A DNA stretch of 64,000 nucleotides from CAZHAC01 sp964383855 (lineage in GTDB: Bacteria; Chloroflexota; Dormibacteria; Dormibacterales; Dormibacteraceae), in the NCBI GenBank assembly GCA_964383855.1, contig CAYLIP010000001.1, forward strand, positions 1 to 64,000. Reading direction: 5' to 3'. The position numbers and the translations under genes are program-made. The notes under the pieces were generated by a model, which saw nothing but the letters and a program-made list of their open reading frames with translations, was not told the origin of the DNA and did not search any database. This document shows positions 34,083 to 44,054 of this stretch, one piece after another (position 1 is the first letter of the stretch; every line of letters starts with the position of its first letter).

Positions 34083-35192
34083 ATGAAGGACCAGCGGCAG
34101 GACGGCAAGGCGAGGATCAAGGTGATCGGGGCCGGCGGTGGCGGCGGCAATGCGGTCAACCGCATGATCTCGGCGTCCCTCAAGGGCGTGGAGTTCATCG
34201 CAGTCAACACCGACATGCAGGCGCTCGAGAACTGCAGTGCCGACATCAAGGTCAACATCGGCCGCAAGGTGACCCGGGGCCTCGGCTGCGGCGCCGACTG
34301 GACCAAGGGCCGCGACGCCGCCGAGGAGTCCAAGGCCGAGCTCGCCGAGCTGGTCAAGGACTGCGACATGATCTTCCTCACCGCCGGCATGGGTGGCGGC
34401 ACCGGCACCGGGTCGGCGCCGGTCGTGGCCGAGCTCGCCAGGCAGACCGGGGCGCTCACCATCGCCGTCGTCACCCGGCCCTTCCGCTGGGAGGGCAAGA
34501 TCCGCAACGAGACCGCCGAGGAGGGGATCAAGAACCTGCGCGAGAAGGTCGACGCGCTGATCGTGATCCCCAACGACCGCCTGACCCAGATGGTCGACCG
34601 CAAGACCACCCTCGAGGAGGCCTTCCGGATCGCCGACGACGTGCTCCGGCAGGGCGTCCAGGGTATCGCCGACCTGATCGTCAGCCCGGGCACCATCAAC
34701 CTCGACTTCGCCGACGTCAAGGCCGTGATGTCGCAGGCCGGCGAGGCGCTCATGGGCATCGGCTTCGGCTCCGGCGACAACCGGGCCGAGGACGCGGCCA
34801 AGCAGGCGGTGTCCAGCCCGCTGCTCGAGACCTCGATCGATGGCGCGCAGGGCATCCTCTTCAACATCACCGCCGGCCGGGACATCACCCTCCACGAATG
34901 CGAGAAGGCGGCCGAGATCGTGAAGGCGTCGGCCGACCCGGCGGCCAACATCATCTTCGGCGTCGTCCACGACGAGCGGATGCAGGGAGAGGTCAAGATC
35001 ACGGTGATCGCGACCGGCTTCGGCAGGCGCCAGCCGCGGGTCGAGCAGGCGCAGCCGGCGGCGACCACCGCCACCGTGGTGCCGGACTTCGCCACCCGCG
35101 TCGGAGTCGGCGCACCGGTCGAGCCCAGGCCGACTTTCGGAAATGAGGAGGAGGACCTCAACATCCCCGCCTTCCTCAGGAACCGGCAGTAG
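34083..35192 (+). CDS. ftsZ: Cell division GTPase FtsZ
   Basis: FtsZ polymerises into the Z ring. The 369-residue sequence has IKVIGAGGGGGNAVNRMI (T1), GMGGGTGTGSAPV (102-114, GTP signature) and the C-terminal peptide EEDLNIPAFLRNRQ that binds FtsA. ATG 34083 is chosen because GGAGG stands 6 nt upstream; an in-frame GTG at 34005 overlapping ftsA would add 26 residues not typical of the family. The T3 loop is unusual: residues 67-73 read LGCGADW where GLGAGANP is nearly invariant. Confidence 0.95.
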   Translation: MKDQRQDGKARIKVIGAGGGGGNAVNRMISASLKGVEFIAVNTDMQALENCSADIKVNIGRKVTRGLGCGADWTKGRDAAEESKAELAELVKDCDMIFLTAGMGGGTGTGSAPVVAELARQTGALTIAVVTRPFRWEGKIRNETAEEGIKNLREKVDALIVIPNDRLTQMVDRKTTLEEAFRIADDVLRQGVQGIADLIVSPGTINLDFADVKAVMSQAGEALMGIGFGSGDNRAEDAAKQAVSSPLLETSIDGAQGILFNITAGRDITLHECEKAAEIVKASADPAANIIFGVVHDERMQGEVKITVIATGFGRRQPRVEQAQPAATTATVVPDFATRVGVGAPVEPRPTFGNEEEDLNIPAFLRNRQ

Positions 35193-35222
35193 CGGCGACC
35201 GCATAAGGAAGGGAGTTGAAGC

Positions 35223-35245
35223 GGGCGGCGGAGCCACCGCCGCCC
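35223..35245 (+). other. Perfect 9-bp hairpin between ftsZ and nrdR
   Basis: GGGCGGCGG at 35223-35231 and CCGCCGCCC at 35237-35245 are perfect inverted repeats with a 5-nt AGCCA loop. No U-run follows, so it is not a standard intrinsic terminator. It could slow transcription or protect the ftsZ mRNA 3' end. It starts 31 nt after the ftsZ stop and ends 13 nt before nrdR. Confidence 0.5.
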
Positions 35246-35258
35246 GTCCAGAGTTCAG

Positions 35259-35729
35259 ATGAGATGTCCCTACTGCGGCCACCACGATCTGAAGGTGGTC
35301 GATTCGCGCGATTCCGAGGTCGGGGAGGCCATCCGGCGGCGCCGTGAGTGCCTCGGCTGCGGGCAGCGGTTCACCACCTACGAGCGGATCGAGGCGGTGC
35401 CCTTCTACGTCATCAAGAAGGATGGGCGGCGCGAGGACTTCGATCCGCAGAAGCTCTTCGGGGGCCTGAAGAAGGCGACCGAGAAGCGCGACATCTCCCA
35501 GGAGAAGCTGCGCGGCATCGTGGAGGAGATCGAGGCCGACCTCCGGCGCAGCGGCCGGGTCGAGATTCCCAGCGGGGAGATCGGCGAGATGGTGATGGAG
35601 CGACTCAAGGAGCTGGACGACATCGCGTACATCCGGTACGCCTCGGTCTACCGGGAGTTCATGGACCTGCAGCAGGTGAAGCGGGAGATCGAGCAGGTGC
35701 TCTCGACGAGGCCGGCGGCCCGCAGGTAG
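35259..35729 (+). CDS. nrdR: Transcriptional repressor NrdR
   Basis: NrdR represses ribonucleotide reductase genes in response to ATP/dATP. The 156-residue protein has the N-terminal zinc ribbon MRCPYCGHHDLKVVDSR ... CLGCGQRFTTYERIE (four cysteines, residues 3-34) and the ATP-cone beginning VIKKDGRREDFDPQKL, with IAYIRYASVYREF near the end. The length is typical. It follows ftsZ by 66 nt. No nrd structural gene is visible, apart from an R2-like oxidase at 50773 that is probably not a reductase subunit. Confidence 0.96.
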   Translation: MRCPYCGHHDLKVVDSRDSEVGEAIRRRRECLGCGQRFTTYERIEAVPFYVIKKDGRREDFDPQKLFGGLKKATEKRDISQEKLRGIVEEIEADLRRSGRVEIPSGEIGEMVMERLKELDDIAYIRYASVYREFMDLQQVKREIEQVLSTRPAARR

Positions 35730-35839
35730 CGCGGAAACGCCACCTCACCACCAGGTGGGGAGAAGGCTTGGCCCGGGCGCGGGCTTGGGTCGGGCGGCCG
35801 GGTGGGAGGAGGCCAGCCCCTGCGGGCTAACCTGTCGGC

Positions 35840-36223
35840 ATGGACTGGCAGGGCATGTTCGTTCCCCGGATCCTGACGCGCCGGGGCAAGCCGCCCGCCA
35901 GCCTCAATCCCCCGGCTGAGGCGGATCTGGAGAAGCTGCGCGCCCTGCGCGAGGGCGGCTCGAAGATGGACCTGCCCCACCCTCTGCGCTGCTTCCTCGA
36001 CTTCCCCGGCGAGGCCGAGGCACGGTCGGCGATGGAGAGATTGGAGAAGGAGGCGATGCAGTCCCAGCTGAGAGCCGAGCCCGGCGGCCGCTGGACGGTC
36101 ACCGTGGTCGAGCGCATCGTCCCCTCGCCCGGCGCCGTGACCCGCCTGCGCGAGACCCTGACCGAGGCCGCCGAATCGGTGGGAGGGCGGTTCCGCGACT
36201 GGACGGCACCCCTCGTCTACTAG
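35840..36223 (+). CDS. RraB-like (RNase E inhibitor family) domain protein
   Basis: This 127-residue soluble protein resembles the RraB/DUF695-type fold: a helix, then KMDLPHPLRCFLDFPGEAEA with the strand-helix pattern and SAMERLEKEA, and a second strand block GRWTVTVVERIVPSPGAVTR. RraB in E. coli modulates RNase E. Assignment here is by pattern, so moderate. The 110-nt gap after nrdR contains an imperfect hairpin at about 35742-35760 and no clear promoter. The stop lies 7 nt before the candidate CTG start of pgeF. Confidence 0.6.
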   Translation: MDWQGMFVPRILTRRGKPPASLNPPAEADLEKLRALREGGSKMDLPHPLRCFLDFPGEAEARSAMERLEKEAMQSQLRAEPGGRWTVTVVERIVPSPGAVTRLRETLTEAAESVGGRFRDWTAPLVY

Positions 36224-36230
36224 GCCTGTC

Positions 36231-36920
36231 CTGACCATCCCGGCGCTCGAGCGGAGCGGCCTCGTCCACGGCTTCTCCACCCGCGCCCTGGGCCAGATGC
36301 GCAGGCAGCAGCAGCCCCTCACCCCCGAGCGCCGTGCCTTTGCGCGGGCCCTGGGCCTCGATCCGGGGCGCATCAGCTTTGTGGGGGCCGTGCACGGCAG
36401 CCGAGTGGCGAGGATCGACCAGCCGGCGGTCGTGGCCGAGGGCTGCGATGCGCTGATCACCGCCGAGAGCGATCTACCGCTCTTCGCAACCTTCGCCGAC
36501 TGCTATCCGATCGTCCTCTTCGACCCCGTGCGCGGGGCGGCGGGGCTGGCCCACGCCGGGTGGCGGGGCACCAAGGCCGGCGTCGCCGCCCACGCCGTGG
36601 AGGCCCTGGCCGCGGAATACGGATGCCGCCCGGGCGAACTGGTGGCGGGCATCGGGCCCGGCGTCTGCGGCAACTGCTACGAGGTCGGGCCCGAGGTGGC
36701 CGGCCAGTTCCCGGACGAGGTGGTCCGTCCCAATGGCGAGGGCAGGTACCTGCTGGACCTCGCCGGCGCCAACCGCCGCCAGCTGCTGGCGGCCGGCGTG
36801 CGAGGTGAAAGCATCCACGACCTCGGGATCTGCACCATGGAGGATCGCGAGCTGCCGTCACACCGGCGGGACGGTGACGGCGCGCGCTTCGCATGCATAG
36901 TCTGCCTGCGGCGGAGCTGA
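36231..36920 (+). CDS. pgeF: Peptidoglycan editing factor PgeF (YfiH family), probable CTG start
   Basis: PgeF removes wrongly incorporated L-Ser from peptidoglycan precursors; the fold is the laccase-like Cu-oxidase_4. Motifs are GAVHGSRVARID, ATFADCYPIVLFD, LAHAGWRGTKAGVAAHAV and GIGPGVCGNCYEVG, giving the metal-binding His/Cys set. The conserved N-terminal GLVHGFSTRALG is encoded upstream of the first canonical start (ATG 36297), and no ATG, GTG or TTG is in frame there, so CTG 36231 is the best candidate start (229 residues). It overlaps yggS by 28 nt. Confidence 0.88.
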   Translation: MTIPALERSGLVHGFSTRALGQMRRQQQPLTPERRAFARALGLDPGRISFVGAVHGSRVARIDQPAVVAEGCDALITAESDLPLFATFADCYPIVLFDPVRGAAGLAHAGWRGTKAGVAAHAVEALAAEYGCRPGELVAGIGPGVCGNCYEVGPEVAGQFPDEVVRPNGEGRYLLDLAGANRRQLLAAGVRGESIHDLGICTMEDRELPSHRRDGDGARFACIVCLRRS

Positions 36921-37561
36921 TCGCCGAGCGGCTGTCCGAGGTCCGCCGCCGGGTCGAGCAGGCGGGTGGCGACCTCGGATCGGTCCGCATACTGGCGGCG
37001 ACCAAGGGCCGCTCGATCGAGGAGTGCTCGGCGGCTCTGCGGGCGGGCGTCGATGCCCTGGGCGAGAACCGCGTCCAGGAGGCGCTCGGCAAGATGGACG
37101 CGCTGCCGGCGGCGGAGTGGCACCTGATCGGCCACCTGCAGACCAACAAGGTTCGCCAGGCGGTTCACCGGTTCGCCCTCATCGAAACCGTCGACTCCCT
37201 GCGCCTGGCGCAGGCGCTGGCGGCGCGCGACCATCGGCCGCAGGCCGTGCTGCTCGAGGTCAACGCCTCGCGCGAGCCCCAGAAGCACGGGTTCGCGCCG
37301 GAGAGCGCGGTCGCCGCCTGCCTCGAGGTCGCCTCGCTGCTCGAGCTGCGGGGCGTGATGGGCATGGCGGCCGCGGAAGGCGATCCCAGGCCGGCCTTCG
37401 CAACACTGCGACGGGTGCGCGACGAGGCGGAGCAGCGGCTGGGCCGGACCCTGCCCATCCTCTCGATGGGGATGAGCGGCGACTACGAGGCGGCGGTCAG
37501 AGAGGGCGCCACCCTGCTTCGGTTGGGCAGGGTCCTCTTTGGGTACCCTCGCAGCGGATGA
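36893..37561 (+). CDS. YggS-family pyridoxal-phosphate-binding protein
   Basis: PLPBP/YggS proteins bind PLP and maintain vitamin B6 and amino acid balance without a known reaction. The 222-residue sequence has the PLP lysine in RILAATKGRS, the GENRVQEALGKMDALP motif, WHLIGHLQTNKVRQAV, and LPILSMGMSGDYEAAVREGA followed by LRLGRVLFG. The ATG lies inside the pgeF end. YggS between pgeF and yggT is the usual dcw-downstream order, although sepF is missing here. Confidence 0.95.
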   Translation: MHSLPAAELIAERLSEVRRRVEQAGGDLGSVRILAATKGRSIEECSAALRAGVDALGENRVQEALGKMDALPAAEWHLIGHLQTNKVRQAVHRFALIETVDSLRLAQALAARDHRPQAVLLEVNASREPQKHGFAPESAVAACLEVASLLELRGVMGMAAAEGDPRPAFATLRRVRDEAEQRLGRTLPILSMGMSGDYEAAVREGATLLRLGRVLFGYPRSG

Positions 37562-37809
37562 TCAGCGTCATCGGCCTTCTCACCATCCTCTGCTATGCGT
37601 TCTTCATCGCCATCTTCATCAGGATCGCGTTCTCCTGGATCGGACCGGACATGCGCAACCCGCTGTTCCGGATCACCTACCAGATCACGGAGCCGGTCTT
37701 GGCGCCCGTGCGCAACCTGCTGCCGCCCACGGCCGGCATCGACCTCTCGCCGATGATCGTGACCTTCGTCCTCTTCATGATCCTGAACCTGCTCTCCAGG
37801 GTCGGGTAG
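37558..37809 (+). CDS. YggT-family membrane protein
   Basis: This 83-residue protein has two transmembrane helices, near residues 4-26 and 62-80, flanking the family motif FRITYQITEPVLAPVRNLLP with an Arg/Pro-rich loop. YggT proteins are found beside division genes and are implicated in osmotic stress; the mechanism is unknown. The ATG forms an ATGA overlap with yggS. The ileS T-box leader begins about 20 nt after its stop. Confidence 0.9.
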   Translation: MISVIGLLTILCYAFFIAIFIRIAFSWIGPDMRNPLFRITYQITEPVLAPVRNLLPPTAGIDLSPMIVTFVLFMILNLLSRVG

Positions 37810-37828
37810 TAAACTCGACCGGACCTGG

Positions 37829-37994
37829 CGACGACGGAGACGGGTAGGCCCGTCCAGCTGCCCCACAGAGAGCCTCTCCACGGCTGAGAGAGAGGTGGAG
37901 CAGGCGGAGACCGAGATCACTCCCGAGCCAGGACCTCAAGAGAGCTCGGTGTTGGGCGACCAAAGCCGGGAACCTGGGTGGTACCGCGGGTCGC
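37829..37994 (+). promoter_or_regulatory. T-box riboswitch (Ile) upstream of ileS
   Basis: The T-box sequence GGGTGGTACCGCGG lies at 37976-37989 and is the key for pairing with the uncharged tRNA 3' end. A classical Stem I can be drawn: GGAG 37836 with CTCC 37920, CCGTC 37850 with GGCGG 37903, CCAC 37863 with GTGG 37895, and the AGAGAGCC distal element at 37867-37874. The specifier codon ATC at 37916-37918 lies opposite GTAG 37844-37847, so it reads isoleucine. Stem III is CCGAGC/GCTCGG (37923/37944). GCGACC 37956 and GGTCGC 37989 close the T-box helix. No terminator follows, suggesting translational control. Confidence 0.9.
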
Positions 37995-38034
37995 GATGGC
38001 TCGTCCCAGAGATCACTTTGACGAGGACGGGTTC

Positions 38035-40889
<2,855 letters not shown>

Positions 40890-40893
<4 letters not shown>

Positions 40894-41357
40894 GCCGGGA
40901 AGCGTCCGGCCGGGCCCTCTTCGCGCTCACCGCGGTGGTCGTGTTCATCGCCGACCGCCTCACCAAGGGCCTGGTCAGCGCCAACATCGAGCTCGGGCAC
41001 GAGGTGAGCGCGATCCCGGGCCTGGTCTGGATCGCCAACACCCGCAACTCGGGGGCGGCCTTCGGCGTGGGGCGCTCGGGCAGCCTCTTCTTCCTGCTGG
41101 CCTCGATCGTGGTCGCCGCCGCCATCCTCTGGTACGTGGCCAGCAACCGGCTCGGGCCCTGGCTGCTGGCAGTGCTCGGCCTGATCTTGGGCGGAACCGT
41201 GGGCAACGGCTACGACCGGCTGGTGCACGGCGGCGAGGTGACCGACTTCATAGCGCTGCACTGGTTCCCGATCTTCAACGTGGCCGACTCCTGCATCTCG
41301 GTCGGGGTCGTCCTTCTCCTCCTGGGGTCCCTGCTGCGGCAGCGCAGCGCCGGCTGA
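40890..41357 (+). CDS. lspA: Lipoprotein signal peptidase II
   Basis: LspA removes the signal peptide from prolipoproteins. The 155-residue protein has four transmembrane helices and both catalytic aspartates in motifs GTVGNGYDRLVHGGEVTDF and FPIFNVADSCISVG. NTRNSGAAFGVG is the third conserved box. The TTG start overlaps the ileS stop (TTGA). Substrates in this window could include the lipoproteins at 15367, 30552 and 44051. Confidence 0.95.
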
Positions 41358-42235
41358 GGGCGGCGGCGCCCGCGCGCCGGCTCGACAGCTTTCTCGCCGC
41401 CGCCGACCCCGACCTGTCGCGGAGCCTGGCAGCCCGGCTGCTGCGGGAGGGGCGGGTGCTCGTCAACGGCCGGAACGCCAGGCCCTCGGACCACGTCGCG
41501 CCCGGCGACGAGGTCGTGTACGAGGTGCCCGAGGCGGAGGAGGCCGCACCCCAGGCTGAGACGATCCCGCTGCGGCTGATCTACTCCGACCCCGACCTGG
41601 TCGTGGTCGACAAGCCGGCCGGAATGGTCGTTCATCCGGGGCCCGGCCACGCCAGCGCCACGCTGGTCCACGCCCTGCTCGGTCTCGGAGGCACGTGGTC
41701 GACGGCGGGCGGGGAGGCCCGCCCGGGCATCGTCCACCGGCTCGACGCCGGCACCAGCGGCCTGATCCTGGCCGCGCGCACCGATCCCGCCCACCGGGCG
41801 CTCGCCGCTCAACTCGCCGACCGCTCGCTATCGCGGAGCTACCTGGCGATCGTCCTCGGCCGCGTCCGGGAGGACCGGGGGGTGCTGGAGGGGCCGATCG
41901 GCCGCGACCCCGGGCACCGCCAGCGCATGGCCGTGGTCGAGGGCGGGCGTCCGGCGCGGACCCGCTACCGGGTGCTCGAGCGCAAGCCCGGCCACACGCT
42001 GGTCGAGGCCGAGCTCGAAACCGGCCGGACCCACCAGGTCCGCGTCCACTTCGCCGCCTTCGGCCATCCGCTCGCCGGCGACCGCCTCTACGGCGGCACC
42101 CGGGCCGCCGCCACCGCCGCCCGTCCTATGCTTCACGCCTACCGTTTGCGTTTGAGGCACCCCACGACGAACGAGCTCATGACCTTCGAAACGCCGCCGC
42201 CCGAGGACTTCACCGCACGCTGGACCAGCCTTTGA
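41354..42235 (+). CDS. rluD: RluA/RluD-family 23S rRNA pseudouridine synthase, probable CTG start
   Basis: RluD-type enzymes make pseudouridines in 23S rRNA. The 293-residue protein has an N-terminal S4 domain (LDSFLAAADPDLSRSLAARL, then LREGRVLVNGRNARPSDHV), the catalytic motif GIVHRLDAGTSGLILAARTD with its essential Asp, and the C-terminal ETGRTHQVRVHFAAFGHPLAGDRLYG. The S4 domain begins just after CTG 41354, which forms a CTGA overlap with the lspA stop; no ATG, GTG or TTG is in frame in the preceding 60 nt. gmk follows with a TTGA overlap. Confidence 0.92.
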   Translation: MRAAAPARRLDSFLAAADPDLSRSLAARLLREGRVLVNGRNARPSDHVAPGDEVVYEVPEAEEAAPQAETIPLRLIYSDPDLVVVDKPAGMVVHPGPGHASATLVHALLGLGGTWSTAGGEARPGIVHRLDAGTSGLILAARTDPAHRALAAQLADRSLSRSYLAIVLGRVREDRGVLEGPIGRDPGHRQRMAVVEGGRPARTRYRVLERKPGHTLVEAELETGRTHQVRVHFAAFGHPLAGDRLYGGTRAAATAARPMLHAYRLRLRHPTTNELMTFETPPPEDFTARWTSL

Positions 42236-42819
42236 GAACCGGCCTCCTGATCGTCATATCCGGCCCCGGCGGCGTCGGCAAGGACACCCTGATCGAGCGC
42301 CTGCTCGCCATCGACCCGCGGCTTCGCTACTCGATCTCGTACACCACCCGCCCCCGGCGCGATTACGAGGTGGACGGCCGGCACTACACGTTCGTGACCG
42401 AGGCCGAGTTCCGCGAACTCGTCAGACAGGGCGAGTTCCTCGAGCACAAAATCGTCGGCGGCCACCTCTACGGCACCTCGGTAGACCGGGTCGAGGAGCT
42501 CCAGGCGGGCGGCCACGACGTGATCTTGAAGATTGACGTCCAGGGTGCCGAGGAGGTCCGGCGCCGGCGCCCGGACGGTGTCTTCGTCTTCGTCGCACCG
42601 CCATCGATGGCCGAGCTGCTGAGGCGGCGCATCAACCGCGGCTCCGATTCCGAGGAGGTGATCGAGGCCAGGCAGCGCCTGGCCGAGGTGGAGATGGGCT
42701 TTGCCGAGCGTTACGACCACGTGGTCGTCAACGATGACGTGGCCCGGGCGGTGGCCGAGATCGAGGCGATCCTAGATCGCGAGCGGCGAGCGCGCCGGAT
42801 CCAGGCGGAGACCGTCTGA
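42232..42819 (+). CDS. gmk: Guanylate kinase
   Basis: Gmk phosphorylates GMP to GDP. The 195-residue protein starts MRTGLLIVISGPGGVGKDTL (P-loop near residue 11-18), with SISYTTRPRRDYEVDGRHYT (GMP binding) and HLYGTSVDRVEELQAGGHDV and ILKIDVQGAEEVRRRRPDGV. The TTG start forms a TTGA overlap with the rluD stop. The usual neighbour rpoZ is not present between gmk and coaBC, which are 2 nt apart. Confidence 0.95.
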   Translation: MRTGLLIVISGPGGVGKDTLIERLLAIDPRLRYSISYTTRPRRDYEVDGRHYTFVTEAEFRELVRQGEFLEHKIVGGHLYGTSVDRVEELQAGGHDVILKIDVQGAEEVRRRRPDGVFVFVAPPSMAELLRRRINRGSDSEEVIEARQRLAEVEMGFAERYDHVVVNDDVARAVAEIEAILDRERRARRIQAETV

Positions 42820-42821
42820 CC

Positions 42822-44054
42822 GTGCCGCTCGAGCGCGTCGAGGTGCCGGTCGAGGTCCGCGGCCTCCGGATCGCGCTGCTGGTGACCGGCGGCGTCGCCG
42901 CCTACAAGGTCGCCGACCTCGCCTCCGCGCTGGTGCAGGCGGGCTGCCGGGTGCGCGCTGCGCTGACGCCTGCCGCCGCGCGCTTCGTGGGGCCGCCGAC
43001 CTTCTCCGGGGTCACCGGCGAGCCGGTACTGACCGAGCTCTGGTCGGCCTCGGGGCCGGATCCCGAGCCCCACGTCCAGCTCGGGGACTGGGCGCAGCTG
43101 GTCCTGGTCGCGCCCGCCACCGCGAACACGATCGCCAAGTTCGCGCAGGGCCGGGCCGACGACGCGGTCAGCGCCACCTGGCTGGCGGCGCGGTGCCCGG
43201 CGGTCGTGGCGCCGGCCATGAACGACGCCATGTGGGCCAAGCCGGCGGTCCAGGAGAACGTGGAGGTGCTCCGGGAGCGCGGGGTGCTCGTGGTCGCGCC
43301 CGCCGAGGGCCGCCTGGCCAGCGGGCACGTGGGCGCCGGCCGGCTGCCCGCCGGCCAGGCCCTGGTGGACGCGCTGGCGGCCGCGGCTCGCTCGCGGTAC
43401 GACCTGGCCGGCCGGCACGTGGTCGTCTCCGCGGGCGGAACGCGGGAACCGATCGACCCCGTGCGATTCATCAGCAACTACTCGAGCGGCAAGATGGGTT
43501 TCGCCTTCGCGGTCGCCGCCGCGGAGCGCGGGGCGCGGGTGACGCTGGTGACGGCGGCCCATCACCCGCCGCACCCCGGCGTGAGCGAGGTCGCCGTCGA
43601 GACCGCGGCCGAGATGGAGGAGGCCCTGGCCGCCGCCCAGCGTGAGGCCGACCTGCTGGTGATGGCGGCGGCGGTGGCCGACTTCCGGCCGGTGCAGGTC
43701 GAGGGCGCGAAGATCCGGCGTGAGGAGCAGGCGGGAGAGCTGGTGCTCCGCCTGGAGAAGATCGGCGACATCGTGGCCGGCCTGGGCCGGGCGCCGGGTG
43801 CCGAGCGCGTGCTCCGGCTCGGATTTGCGGCCGAGAGCGCAGACCTCGAGGCCCACGCGCGCGAGAAGCTGGAGCGCAAGAACCTCGACGCGATCTTCGC
43901 CAACGACATCTCCCGGCGCGACATCGGCTTCGGCGCCGACGACAACGAGGGGGTGCTCTACCTGCGCGGCGGCGAGCGCATCGAGGTGCCCAAGCTGCCC
44001 AAGCGGGCCCTGGCCGACCGCGTCCTCGACGTCCTGGCGCCCCGGCTGCGATGA
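42822..44054 (+). CDS. coaBC: Bifunctional phosphopantothenoylcysteine decarboxylase/synthetase
   Basis: CoaBC catalyses two steps of coenzyme A synthesis. The N-terminal flavoprotein CoaC half has LLVTGGVAAYKVADLASALV, the HVQLGDWAQLVLVAPATANT histidine region and the PAMNDAMWAKPAVQEN motif. The C-terminal CoaB half has VVVSAGGTREPIDPVRFISN and SSGKMGFAFAVAA, AAAVADFRP and NDISRRDIGFGADDNE. Length is 410 residues. The GTG start lies 2 nt after gmk and the end overlaps the lipoprotein gene by 4 nt. Confidence 0.96.
   Translation: MPLERVEVPVEVRGLRIALLVTGGVAAYKVADLASALVQAGCRVRAALTPAAARFVGPPTFSGVTGEPVLTELWSASGPDPEPHVQLGDWAQLVLVAPATANTIAKFAQGRADDAVSATWLAARCPAVVAPAMNDAMWAKPAVQENVEVLRERGVLVVAPAEGRLASGHVGAGRLPAGQALVDALAAAARSRYDLAGRHVVVSAGGTREPIDPVRFISNYSSGKMGFAFAVAAAERGARVTLVTAAHHPPHPGVSEVAVETAAEMEEALAAAQREADLLVMAAAVADFRPVQVEGAKIRREEQAGELVLRLEKIGDIVAGLGRAPGAERVLRLGFAAESADLEAHAREKLERKNLDAIFANDISRRDIGFGADDNEGVLYLRGGERIEVPKLPKRALADRVLDVLAPRLR

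Noticed and set aside
35742..35760. Possible terminator hairpin CCACCT/AGGTGG after nrdR
   Set aside because: Only 6 bp and no U-run follows; kept as a remark, not a feature.
37996..38034. ATG 37996 as the ileS start
   Set aside because: It directly follows the T-box helix and has no ribosome-binding site. ATG 38035 has GAGGA at 7 nt and matches the family N-terminus.
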